From NCBI RefSeq assembly GCF_026151205.1, contig NC_087080.1, positions 16,653,337 through 16,717,336 on the forward strand: a stretch of DNA of 64,000 bases, read 5' to 3'. The notes under the pieces were generated by a model that ran no database searches, had not been told where the DNA came from, and saw only the letters and a program-made list of their open reading frames with translations. The position numbers and the translations under genes are program-made. How positions within the stretch are numbered: the stretch's first letter is position 1; each line of letters starts with the position of its first letter. The DNA is from Bolinopsis microptera (lineage: Eukaryota > Ctenophora > Tentaculata > Lobata > Bolinopsidae). This document shows, piece after piece, positions 17,238-28,600 of the stretch.

Positions 17238-20200
17238 ATGAGCGATGAAGAGAGCTCGTTATCAGGACTCTCAGAATCTGTGCAGTTCGAACAAGACTTA
17301 CTAGAAGCTCAGTATTCAACCAAGAACTTTGAAGCAAATCCCAACAACCCTTATATTTACTCTCTTATCCTCTACCCTCAAGAGGTACCTTACTACGTGT
17401 CAGTGAAACTGTGTTTTGACGCTGCTCCTCCGTACCCTAAGAAGTCCCTGAAATGTACTGTGAAGAACAACACGATAGGTTTAGAGCCAGGAAACCACCT
17501 GGGTCTCACGGAGCACCAGATCAAGGAGCTGCAGGACACAGTGGACAAGTGTTCGGAGGGGGCCCAGAGGGACAGTGACCTGGCAGTTGATAGGGTGGTG
17601 GACCTTGTTAAGCAGTATTTGTACGATAACAACAAGAAGAGTTATTCTTTACATGATGATATGGAGAAAACTAACAAAGAAGAGCTCGAGATCAAGTCAA
17701 AGGAGTCCAATCTCATTGTGATTCAGGGTAAAACATGTGAAAAGAGGTATCCTCCTTGTATTCAAGCTGGTTCGAGGTTGCAGATTTATAAGGACCCTTT
17801 GAGCACAGGAAACAGTTTCTGCTTTAACATCACATGTCTATCTGAAGCTACAGACCAGGGCGTTTTCAATGCTTTTGATGAAAATTATAAACTTCATCTC
17901 GTCCACGAGTACATTCTTGATTTGTCCTCAGTTAAATTAAAAACTGAGCTGCAAGGTATCCAAAAAGAATTCTCTCGAACCCAAAAGCTGAACAGTCATG
18001 CCAGTGTATTGAAGTACCTGGGTCTCGCCTGCAATGTATCAAATGTCAGTAACGTTGTCCATGTCCTAACTGGTGACGCCTTGCCTCTTTCAGGGTTTAC
18101 AAAACCATATGCGAATAGCAAACAACTTGCTAAAGAGGTTGTGTCGGGGTTACAGTTCCTGCACAATCAAGACATAATGCACGGTCTACTGTCTGTTGAT
18201 TCTGTGTTTGTGAGCAGGCAGGGACGACACTTGATCGGTGAATACGGATTCTCCAAAAAATTGTTGCTGAACAGTTTAAAAACACCGTTTAAGAAGTTTT
18301 CCCTAAAATATCCGGATGCAGTTAAAGAAAGTGGACGGTACCTGGACATTCTGTTGCTGGGTCATCTCATTTACCACGTCTCTGTAGGTAGAAAACCTGA
18401 CTCTGCCTATCCTTCTCCACCATCCCACTTAGAACCTCACCTGCTGGACTTCATTAAGCAATGTGTGACCGAGGATAAAACGTGCAGAGCTACACTTGCA
18501 ACGTTAGCATCACACGATTTCATCGGAGAACAGATGCTTCACATCACGGATAATGTGGAGGAACAAAACATGCAGTTCTCCACTGGAACAGGGACCGGGA
18601 CATTAGAAGAGGGTTCAGAAGATGATACAGAGCAGCCCTGGATCAGGTCCAATAGACTTACGAATGAGTACGACGTTAAAGGCGTACTTGGGAGAGGTGG
18701 TTTCGGCAGCGTTATCAAAGTGCGCAATAAAATTGACGGTAGTTTTTATGCCATGAAAGTGGTGCAGCTCTCTAGGTCGTCTAAAAATGCTATAGAGTCA
18801 ATGAGGAAGGAAGTGAAGCTGCTGTCCCAGTTGAAGCACAATAACATTGTCCGCTACAATAGCGTGTTTATTGAGAGTCAAATGATAAGGGATCCACTTG
18901 ACAGCAGTGATAATACAGCAAGCAAAGCGTCTGATATATCACAGACAGGATCCTCCTCCTCCTTCCCGTCCTACTCTTCAGAGGGGTCCGGGGATTGGGG
19001 TGCGGAGATGTCGTTCCAGCCCTCCAAAGCAGATATTAGATCACGTTACCACGAGGATATGTCCGACGAGAGCGAAGAGGAGTCCGAGGATGATTCAGAC
19101 GACATCGTATTCGAGCACTCGTGTAAACCGTCAGGAGTGGAGACGTCTCAGGCTTCAGAAAACGAAACGGATTCTCCGTCTTGCTCGGTAATTGTGATGT
19201 TCATTCAGATGGAGTTTTGTGAAAACACTACCTTGAGAACACTGATCTGCAATACGAAACTAGATCCACCTCTTTACAAAGATCCAGATCTTTTTCTCAG
19301 ACTTCTCAGGCAAATAGTTGATGCTCTAGAGTACATCCATTTCATGAACATTATTCATCGGGATCTAAAGCCGGAGAACATATTTTTAGACGCTAAAAAT
19401 GATATAAAAATTGGTGATTTTGGGTTGGCTGTTAGTGGTAGTCACGGTCGAGGCGGACCTAACTCAGTGGTTGGGACCTCTCATTACATTGCTCCAGAGA
19501 TCAGATCTCAACGTAAGTACACGCCTCTAGTTGACATCTACAGCTTAGGTATAATTACCTTCGAAATGGTCCATGGACCTTTCAACACAAAAACTGAGCG
19601 GTATTTTGTGCTCGAGAGTCTGCGAAAACCTGAAATCAAGATACCAGATGATGTATTTAGTGGGGACAAGTTTTCTGAACTGGAAGTTTTAGTCCGCAAA
19701 ATGCTGAGTCACGACTTGACAGTGCGTCCTAAGGCGAGCGAGCTATCCCAGAATGATATCCTCCCTCCTCGACTCGCTCAGCAGGGTCTCCAAGAGATCT
19801 TACGGCACATAAACTCAGAACACGGTTCCCAGCGGCGGGACCAGTTTATAGACTGTCTCTTTAGCAAGGATATCGCTAATGGTGGCTTTCTTCAGTACGA
19901 CCTCTACGATGAACCGGACACCAAGAATCATGATAGTCAGTTCACACGTGCAATGAACGATATTATCGAGAGAATGATGCCGGTGTTCCACAAGCATGGA
20001 GCAGTTCAGTGCCCTCTTCCCTTCCTCCTCCCCAAATGTGACCTGACTGATCAGCAGGACCGTCCCTACAACTTCCTGTCCAAGTCAGGGGCATTACCAG
20101 GTGCTCCCCTGTAGTTTAAAGCTCAACTTAGCTAAACATGTCCTCAAGAACAATACCCGTGACTTGAAGAGGTACGGTTTTACGCAGGTTTTCCGGAGGA

Positions 20201-21420
20201 GGGTTGAAAAAATGAAGAAACCGGATCCGAACCCAAACCCTCGCGATATTTTGGAGGGTAGTTTTGATATCATCTCGTCTGGCTCGCATATCGTCGCAAA
20301 GGCTGAAGTGTTACTGACTCTTCTTGACGTTTTGAAGGCAATACCCGAATTTAAAACATCCAACATAACAATTTATGTAAATCACACCAAGATTATGAGA
20401 GCGATTTTATTGTTTTATAAAATTGACGAGATTTATCATAATGAGATTTTGAAGTACATCTACGATTTTTATCAAAACTACTCAAAGTTAGAAGAGGCCC
20501 TGAAGAGCTATTCTAAACTCAATTCATTGAACGAGAGACAAGTTTCAAGTTTTCTAACTTTATTGAAGTGCGAAGGTCCGATAGATTTAATCCACAAGCG
20601 CACAGACCGTGATACGAACCTCATACTGTACAAATCTGGTCGGAGGATTGGAAACTTGTTTAAAGAAGGTCTGAAGGAAATCATTCAAGTTTTACTGCTG
20701 GTTACTTCGTCTGATTTGAACGAGACTGAAGAGATTCTGGACCCAGAGAGAAAGTTCAGTGAACTAGCCGAGAAGTTGTCTCTATCTGAGTCCTACAAGA
20801 CGGATCTGTCTAAAATGGTAAAGTTCCGAGCAGGGGTGAGTAATGATCCGAACTGTTACTCTAACTTCATGTTTAAAGTAGTGCTGCAGAGTTCGGATAG
20901 TAGGCGAGCAGATACTATTGCAGTTGGGGGAGACTTCACAGAGCTGCTAGAGCAGTGGCAGTCTGTAAACTGCAACCACGGCTGGGAGGAGACTCCTCTA
21001 CCTTCTGCTTTTGGGGTGGACTTTCTACTGGAGGACATGGCTAACATTTTCAAAACCCCTGATAAAACGAAAGTGTTGATAGTTTCTGATACCCAAGATA
21101 GTGACTCTGTTCAGATATTTTTGTTCATGAAGTCTTTGTGGGAGCGGGGGATCAGGGCAGAACTGTCATTTCCTGATGACAAATCAGTATCACATGCATA
21201 TCACGTGGTCACATTCGCCAAAGATCACATCACCATCGACTCAGACAAAGCTTACATCAAGAGTCTGGGATTGAAAGAGGAAAAGAAATTCAAAACCCTT
21301 AAAATTGATGAAGCTTTAAAGTATTTGATTGAAGTTGAATCAAAGTGTGATCAAGTTGAAGCTATCAAGAAACAGAAAGTATTTGAGAGTCAGTCGTCTA
21401 GACAAGACGTCAACGTTTAG
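17238..21420 (+). CDS. EIF2AK4: eIF2-alpha kinase GCN2, with a one-base frameshift and no C-terminal domain
   Basis: The protein reads RWD domain (residues about 15-130), degenerate kinase (about 160-440), active kinase (about 475-830) and histidyl-tRNA-synthetase-like region. The active kinase shows GRGGFGSV, the AMK lysine at about 505, HRDLKPEN at about 706, DFGLAV at about 728 and an acidic Ser-rich insert between lobes. GCN2 senses uncharged tRNA and phosphorylates eIF2-alpha in the cytosol. The frame opened at 17238 ends at 20114 (958 aa). The HisRS-like region continues in the next frame from 20101 to 21420. Dropping one G at 20100/20101 joins them without loss (SGALP then LPCSLKLNLAKHV). 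The combined length is about 1,397 residues. The ribosome-binding/dimerisation C-terminal domain of other GCN2 proteins is absent. No coding introns are present. Confidence 0.92.
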
Positions 21421-22757
21421 ATTCTATTCAATCACAGTAAATCACCATGTTGTGTTTTGTATTTAAGGAGTAATGTGAAACAGTATGTGAGTAATTTTTA
21501 TTATTTATTGAGTCCCGGGTGGAGAATGTTTTCTTTAGTAAAATTATTGTTTTTGGCATTCGTATATTTTACTTTTATTATACTCCTTATTATAGGTTTA
21601 ACCAGTCCTCCAAAATCTTTGGGATAAGATTAAAGATTATTTTCACGATTTTAAATTGTTTACTATAAAATACGTAGAATAAATGATGAATTTATTACAT
21701 AAAACTTTCATGAAGTTTAGAGATAGATTTAGGTATGATATAATATGGTAGTTACTCTTATGATATATTTAATTGTAGTACTCTTAGTCTTCTGTACAAT
21801 TATAAAGTTATATTATATTATTGACGTATTATTCTTACATTTTATTCTAACTTTTGTCTCTTAGGTAATGTATTTTATTTTAGTATTGAATTTAATGAAT
21901 AGATTTCATTGTGAAGATGATTAAATTAGTTTAAATAATATTTTCATTGTTCATAGATATTACTTTTCTCGAATTGCTTTATTGATCAACACAACATAAT
22001 CATAAAAGTGTCTTAGACTCAATCATTTCAAGTTAAAATATTTTCTCTAGATGATATAATATTATGTAGTTATGTCGTGTCTAGATCTTCCATTATTTAC
22101 TAATATGTACTAATACTATGCATTATAATTTGTTTTGTAGTGAAGTTGATCTCTGGTATGTTTGCATTGTAACTGATGTTTTGACACATCAATCAACTTA
22201 CAGTAAATCTTCTAAATATCTGAGTGTGCGCCAAAAGGTTTTAAATTCATTATTTTACACAAATGTAGTAATTTTGTTCAGTAAATATTGTGTAATGATA
22301 TTTGATAGGTTTTTAAGCATTTTGTTGAAAGTTTTACTTGTTTAAACCAAAAGCTGACACAATTAATAATTTTAGCGACCTTTGCAGGTTCTATCCAACA
22401 TCATTATTGATTATTACATAACATTAATATCGGAAATTGAAAATTGAGGCAGATTGCAAGGTCCATATATATTATGGTTACATCCTTATAAATGGTTTTA
22501 GACTTGCCTAACAACTTGTACCAGTATATAATGTACGACCTGTTCTTATAATGTTGTGTATGTAAGATGACAGCCTGTTTTAGAATAGTATTTGGTAAAC
22601 ATGGATCTCTTGACATGGTTACTATGGTTACCATGGTTACCAAAGTTACCATGGTTACCATGGTTACTCTCAGTGTACTGATAACTAAACCTCTCAGCCA
22701 TGTTATGGTACCAGACTCCGATACCCCAGATGACTCTCTAGTCTCCTCTCCCTCCAC
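21421..22757. other. AT-rich spacer after GCN2
   Basis: No supported gene. The open frames at 22118-22345 and 22567-22773 are low-complexity or unlike any family. A 9-bp tandem ATGGTTACC repeat occupies about 22617-22667. Confidence 0.6.
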
Positions 22758-22764
22758 ACCCCAC

Positions 22765-23790
22765 CACAGATGAGCCGTGTCCTCAGCACTCCTCTCCTAA
22801 ACCCCTGCTCCGCCGTATCAGCGAGTCTCTAGAGTCCAGGAAGGTTCTACTCAGAACATGGAGTGTAAATAATGTGGGGACCTTGACACAGAGCCCCTCT
22901 CTCTTGGAGAGGTTAGGAGGGTTGAGTGTGTGGGCCAGCACCCCCGCTGTTAGCAGCACCACCGCTGTTAGCAGCACACAGGATAATGCTAACAGTGCAC
23001 AGGACACCCCTGCTACACACCCTACACAGGAAGAGGAGGAGGAGGAGGAGAAGGAGAGAAGGGATAAGCGGGAGTACGATGTAGTAGTAGAAGAAGACTC
23101 ACCTGACGAAGATATTCCCCTACCTGACCCCAGAACGATGTCCTTATCCAGAAAGAGCAACATTGTGTCCCTAAACAGCAAGATGAAGAGGAGTATGAGT
23201 AGCCTAAGCTTGTTTAAGGCTCCCAGGATTAGGAGGAAACGGAAAAAGGGCGGTCTCGGCAAAGGAATAGAGCCTCAAACCTTGTGAGTTTATTAATCTA
23301 GGACCATGTTTTATAAGAGACAATCCAGATTAGCAATCATCGAGAAGTTTAATGACGATTATTCAGATTTTAACAAAATGATATTTAGATTAATGTTGCA
23401 CTATTTTTTAATAAATTGTTAAATAACTTAAGCTAATTATACACTAGGTCGTTTGAAGGGGAGATAGATTTTGACTTGAAAGTGCTTGGTTCGAAAGAGT
23501 TTGTTGATCTAAGGTATCAGGATCCAGCCCAAGTCATCTACACGGAGTGGAGAAAATCTAACAAAAGTGAGTTATAGCTTGTATTTGCAAATAGTTTAAC
23601 GTTAGGGTTAGGTTATTGACAGACCGATATTAAACAATGGAATTTCACTCTGTATTATTATTATTATGACTTAAGCGATGTGCTAGGATCTGAGTCCATA
23701 AATTTAACTGTGGCCAAACAACTTGTTCAAGAATTAAAAGAAAGTGCTAATAAAGACGACCCCAACAAGCGGACGACTGCAGAACCATGA
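22765..23790 (+). CDS. Unrecognised gene, three 3' exons
   Basis: Exons about 22765-23283, 23448-23566 and 23687-23790 (TGA) join in consistent phase (2, then 1). The left limit of the first is the acceptor CCACACCCCACCACAG, so earlier exons probably exist but were not found. The protein is hydrophilic. It has RRISESLESRKVLLRTW and LLERLGGLSVW, an Ala/Ser/Thr-rich stretch, an acidic run, SNIVSLNSKMKRSMSSLSLF and a basic RIRRKRKK segment. The last exons read DFDLKVLGSKEFVDLRYQD and VAKQLVQELKES. No domain was recognised. The basic and Ser-rich character suggests an intracellular regulatory or scaffold protein, which is inference only. Confidence 0.6.
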
Positions 23791-24021
23791 TAGACTTGGA
23801 ACTCGAACGGTTATTTGTGTTCAGTGTGCTTGATTATTCTAGTAAAACGCTGATTACTTGAACTTTTGAGTTTTGAATCTCGTTGCAACTTTATTGGTCA
23901 TAATATTTTAATCTCTGCGGTCAGTTCCAGCTTAACTCGAAAACATATTAGTGTTTGTTAGATAGTAAAATAGTTAGGCCCGGGGTTCAGGTAATTGGTT
24001 TAAATTCAGATCTACTGGGCT

Positions 24022-24067
24022 CTAGGGCCCACTGTCGTGATCCATGATACCACGACAGTGGGCCCTA
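24022..24067. repeat. Perfect 17-bp hairpin
   Basis: TAGGGCCCACTGTCGTG, an 11-base loop, then CACGACAGTGGGCCCTA. It stands alone downstream of the 22765-23790 gene. Confidence 0.95.
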
Positions 24068-24724
24068 ACTGGGCTATTTGCAAGGCCCACAAGTCTCTCA
24101 TTGAGGTCGTTCCATTTATTAGTCTGAAGGTTGAATTTTATAGATACAAATTAAGCGTTTGATCTGTATCATGTATACTGTTTCAATAGTTAACACTATA
24201 CGTTTCAGCGAAGTGCCGGCTGAATGCTGATGAGCATTATAAAATGAGTCACAGACACTGCAAGCAAATGTGAGATGATTATTATGATAAGATGATAAGA
24301 AACTGGAATATTAGCAATTAAGAGATATTTATATGTTACTTAACTAAATGCTTTGTACTATTCATTACATGTTATACTCATATTTCTTTAAGTTTAAATC
24401 TTTACTTGAAATGATGTTACGTTTTTAATTTGAACCCTTTGGTTTAATTATTGTACAAATGAAGACTAAACAAATTATTTGGGTTCATAAAAAGTGTGTA
24501 TATATACTCAATTGGTCTGAAACATATTATGTTAATAGTAAAATTGATTTGTTGGACTGTTTTCTGATAAGGGCTGAATAAAAATAAAAATGTCGATATT
24601 ACACTTTTACATTCGTTGCTAAATTGTAGCTCTCTTATCAGCAGTTTTGTGTGCGCGTTGAATTATCTCTCTGGCTTTGTAGATTTGTATACATTGTTTG
24701 TACATTTTCTGTACAACGTGTACG

Positions 24725-25675
24725 ATGCCTTTGCCGCTACAGAATGAACACTTGGATATGCTAGATGATGCTATGGTTATGAATGGCCAGTTCCTTACGG
24801 AGTATGTGAATCAGATACACATGGCAACTAACAGTATTTTCAAGGAGATTAGAAGTAAAATCGGTGCCGAACACAACGATGATGTGCAATTTGACAAACT
24901 GAACCAGAGAAGTGTGCCTAGAGAGAGGTTATCAGAATGGCTAGAGACAGTGTGCTGTTTGCTGAACGATTATTGTGGTCCATTGTTACAATCTGCCACA
25001 GAAACAGCTACCGACAACAGGGTGTTCAGGAAAGAAAAAATAGAAGATGCGAATAAGATCATAGAACTGCAAGAGAAGTTACTCTCTAAACAAGAAGAAG
25101 ATATGACAAAAATCAGTGATCTGCAGGAGAAGTTAGCTTTGAAGAAGGATAACGAGATTGGAACTGTGAAAAGTGCAGCTCAGAAAGAGATTAAGACCTT
25201 TTCGTCTCTGTTGAAAAACACGTGCAAAAACGCCTTTGCACCGAAGAAAATCCAAGCTGCAGTGAAAAGGGTTGCCCTAGAAGAAGATCGAAGTAAAAGT
25301 CTGATTATCTTTGGGATTCCAGAGACTGAGGAGAACCTGGATGCTAAGGTATCTGGTATTTTGTTGGACCATCTCAACGAAAAACCAAAAATTTTGAGAT
25401 GTAATAGAGTTGGAAAGGACACAAGTGAACGAGTCAGACCAGTTAAATTCACTTTGTCAAGCTCAGATCAAGCTCGTACCATCTTGAGCAAGACTAAGTT
25501 ATTAAGACATGTAGACGGGTTTACTTCTGTTTACATAACTCCTGATAGATCAGCTGCAGACAGAATAGCCTACAAGAAAGTTGTCGTCCAGCTACTCAAT
25601 AAAAGGACAGCAGAGCCGGACAAAGTTCACGTAATCAGGAACTTTAGAGTCATTAGCTCGGAGAAGGAGCCTTGA
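24725..25675 (+). CDS. LINE ORF1-like RNA-binding protein, stand-alone
   Basis: A single open frame of 316 residues from the ATG at 24725. The middle (about 100-160) is a heptad-like coiled coil (IIELQEKLLSKQEEDM, ISDLQEKLALK). Then comes an RRM-like part with SLIIFGIPETEENLDAK, RCNRVGKD, RPVKFTLSSSDQARTIL and VYITPDRSAADR. This coiled coil plus RRM order and the RPVKF / TPDRS blocks are typical of ORF1 proteins of CR1/L1-type non-LTR elements. ORF1 proteins coat element RNA. No endonuclease or reverse transcriptase follows, so this is either a 3'-truncated copy with intact ORF1 or a domesticated gene. Confidence 0.7.
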   Translation: MPLPLQNEHLDMLDDAMVMNGQFLTEYVNQIHMATNSIFKEIRSKIGAEHNDDVQFDKLNQRSVPRERLSEWLETVCCLLNDYCGPLLQSATETATDNRVFRKEKIEDANKIIELQEKLLSKQEEDMTKISDLQEKLALKKDNEIGTVKSAAQKEIKTFSSLLKNTCKNAFAPKKIQAAVKRVALEEDRSKSLIIFGIPETEENLDAKVSGILLDHLNEKPKILRCNRVGKDTSERVRPVKFTLSSSDQARTILSKTKLLRHVDGFTSVYITPDRSAADRIAYKKVVVQLLNKRTAEPDKVHVIRNFRVISSEKEP

Positions 25676-28600
25676 GAGTTTTATATTTTCTATAAGTACA
25701 ATATTATATGTTTTGATTCATTGATTAATTAATTGTTGCTAGGGCCCAATGTTATTGCGGGTGTGGTATTTACTGCACACTACCGTGTTTTGGTTACCCC
25801 TCTCTCAATACATAATTCGGGTTTCGATATTCTGGGATAGTGAAAATTAGGGCTATATCGGTTTTTTCCTTTTATAACTGGGTTTATTTAGAAGCATTCA
25901 ATTCTGTATAATTATGTATTGTTTGAAAAGTTTTAGATAAAAAAAAATTTATTTGATTAGGAAAATTTTTCTGATAACTTCTTTTATGTTATATGTTATA
26001 CAGTGTACTTTATACCACCTTATCGGTTATAATTAATCATTAAAGCTGCTATTTCTTGCACGGAAACAGTCAAAAGGTGCCTAAAAGTTAAAATTAACCG
26101 TGCAAATATTTTAATTAGTAATAGCCTGCCGATTGACAGATTAGATATTGCAGGGGGGGGGGGGGGGTACACTACACTGCTTCAGTTCCAAATAAAATCG
26201 AATACTCAAAAGTACTAAAAGATAGTGTAGAATTTAAATAAGAGATACAATTTTCCTATTTACAATTCAATCCATTTGATTTTAATAAATAATCAACCAA
26301 AAAACTTTGACCGTGCACAGTTGAACTGTTTGAATTATAACTGACTACTCTAGTAGCTATATAACTGATGAGTTGTAGGTTTATGATGAGGAAATCTTAT
26401 TTTCTATGATGTGTTTTTATTCTAACCCGTTTATTGCTAAATTCTGTATTTTATTTGGTCTAGAAGTAGAACACTAACAGATTAGTTACAAATTTAACAA
26501 ATCTGAAATCAGCGTTCAAAAATTCATGGATTAAAGTTGTCTCACGCTGCAATTAAAGCCAAAGGAACTTGTCATGCGTAGCAGGCCCCATGCTAAGAAT
26601 GTTCATAAACCGATTGAAGCTAGGCGGCGAGGTGGAATGACAGGCGGAGCACCGCCCAGTAACGTTTACCAGGCATGCCAATCTCTGCGCTGTATGCGCG
26701 GCGCTCTTTTCAAGCTTTCTGAACGTAAGAGAAACGATTATTAGATTAGCAAGCTAGATAAAGTACCGTAAGTTGAAACTTAAAGTTTTTTTAAACTTGA
26801 CACGTTCCCTTTCGTCCACAGTTCGCGCGTCCATAAAAGCACGCATTGTCTATTGTTTGCTCTATCCAGAGCCCTTGTGATTGCAGTGGCGCGCGCCCGC
26901 CTCCCGTGCACATGGTTAGGTGTTGATTAACGGGTGATACTAGTAAAATATCTGTTCCATATATTGGACGTCGACTTAACGGGTGATACTCGTAAAATAT
27001 TTGTTCCATATATATGAGTCCAACTCGGCGCGCGTCCTGGTAGGTTGTAAACCTACAAACATCGACGCGTCCTGGTAGGTTGTAAACCTACAAGGTGTTG
27101 AAGGACTTCGACGCGCCGCAAAAACTAGCATTCTTGCTTCGCATCTGACAAGATCGTTGCTTTGCTTCGCAGAGCTCAACGATCTGAAAGGGTTGACATC
27201 GTCAATTATTATTAGGCGCAGAAGTTTATTGTTACACGTTAATGGAATGACCCGCGCGGCGCGCACTTCTTCGTAGCGTAGCATTTGTATCGGGCTAATA
27301 AATGATATGATATAATATTTCGAGAAGAAAGCGGCACGCGCTATTGCGCTAATTCGAAAAAATTTAGACGCTAATTCGAAAAAATTTAGACGCGGAGTAA
27401 CATTCGTCAATACACGCCAATCTCCATGCGCGGCGTTCTCTTTCAGCGCTTGCTTTGGCCGCAGCTTCGTGCCGACTGCCGACGTGCCGGCTCACTGCAG
27501 TTGACGTAATATTAATATAAGTGATTCCGAATCCTCCGATCCCATGACACATGATATAACATGAATGAAAACGCTTTCCTGAGGAGTTATTGTATCACGT
27601 GGTGATCCCCCCACTGTCGCTTCACTACTGTAGAGTTTCGACGATACAGGGGAGCCGCGCACTCGTGCGCGGCGGGTCATACAACGTATGGCAAAGGAGT
27701 TATGGGCAATAAAACTGTTTTGGCCACGTTACATATGCAATATGATAGAAAATTGCTATTCACGTTGTAGGCCCGCCGCGCACGAGTACAGTGCGGCTGT
27801 ATTGTAACTTTCGCCCGGCGATCCTAAATGCATAAAATGACAATGGTGGTCACGACGTGATACAAATAGAAAACACAAATTTGATTGTTTAGGGCTAGTA
27901 TTATAAGGCAGGGTAAAGGTTGTGGTTCAAATAATATCGTTTCGTTTTACTTGGGGACCTCAGGCTATTATATTTATGTTCATAATCGTAATAGAAATTC
28001 GGTGGTATGACAGGCTGAGCTCGGCCCAGTAAGTTTCGTTCTGCTCTAGCTGAAAAACCGTAAAACTAAAGTATTAATATAAATATAAGTAACTATATTA
28101 ACTATATTATAAGTAACGTGTTAATTTTGAATTTTTGGACGCTGAGCGAATTTAAATGAGCCCAAATTAGGACCAATAACATAGTTCTGAATTTTACCTG
28201 AATTCTGTAATCCTAAATAGTTCATAGGTTCCTGAAAACCATGTGTAGTATGTGACAATACTGTCACCCAAATACTGTGTAATAAATCCACTCAGATCAA
28301 CAAATCAGAAGTATCTAATTTATATTTGATGGTTTGAGCGATTCAATCTAACTCATGGCGTTTACAGTTTAGCTCTTGTCAGTTTTTCCTAATGGTCCAA
28401 TCTTCGCTCGGTCTGACTGGTCGGTTGTTATATTATATATATTAAACAGCTATATATATATTGTATATATAATATATAAACAGCCTGTCAACTTTGTTCC
28501 ACGTGCATCATGAAATGTTTGAGAACATTTCAGACAACATCTTACTCAATCATATATTTATACAGGTATATTATAAGTTTGTATTAAATGAAGTCTTTAC

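Noticed and set aside
20100-20114. A 14-base 'intron' GTGCTCCCCTGTAG at the GCN2 frameshift
   Set aside because: Far too short to splice, and removing it creates GTT TAA rather than restoring the frame. A single extra G explains the data.
22567-22773. Upstream exon of the 22765-23790 gene
   Set aside because: It consists largely of a 9-bp ATGGTTACC repeat and is out of frame with the following exon.
26791-27680. Cluster of minus-strand frames in the GC-rich patch
   Set aside because: Overlapping in several frames, no splice-consistent joins and no recognisable domain; expected by chance at higher GC.
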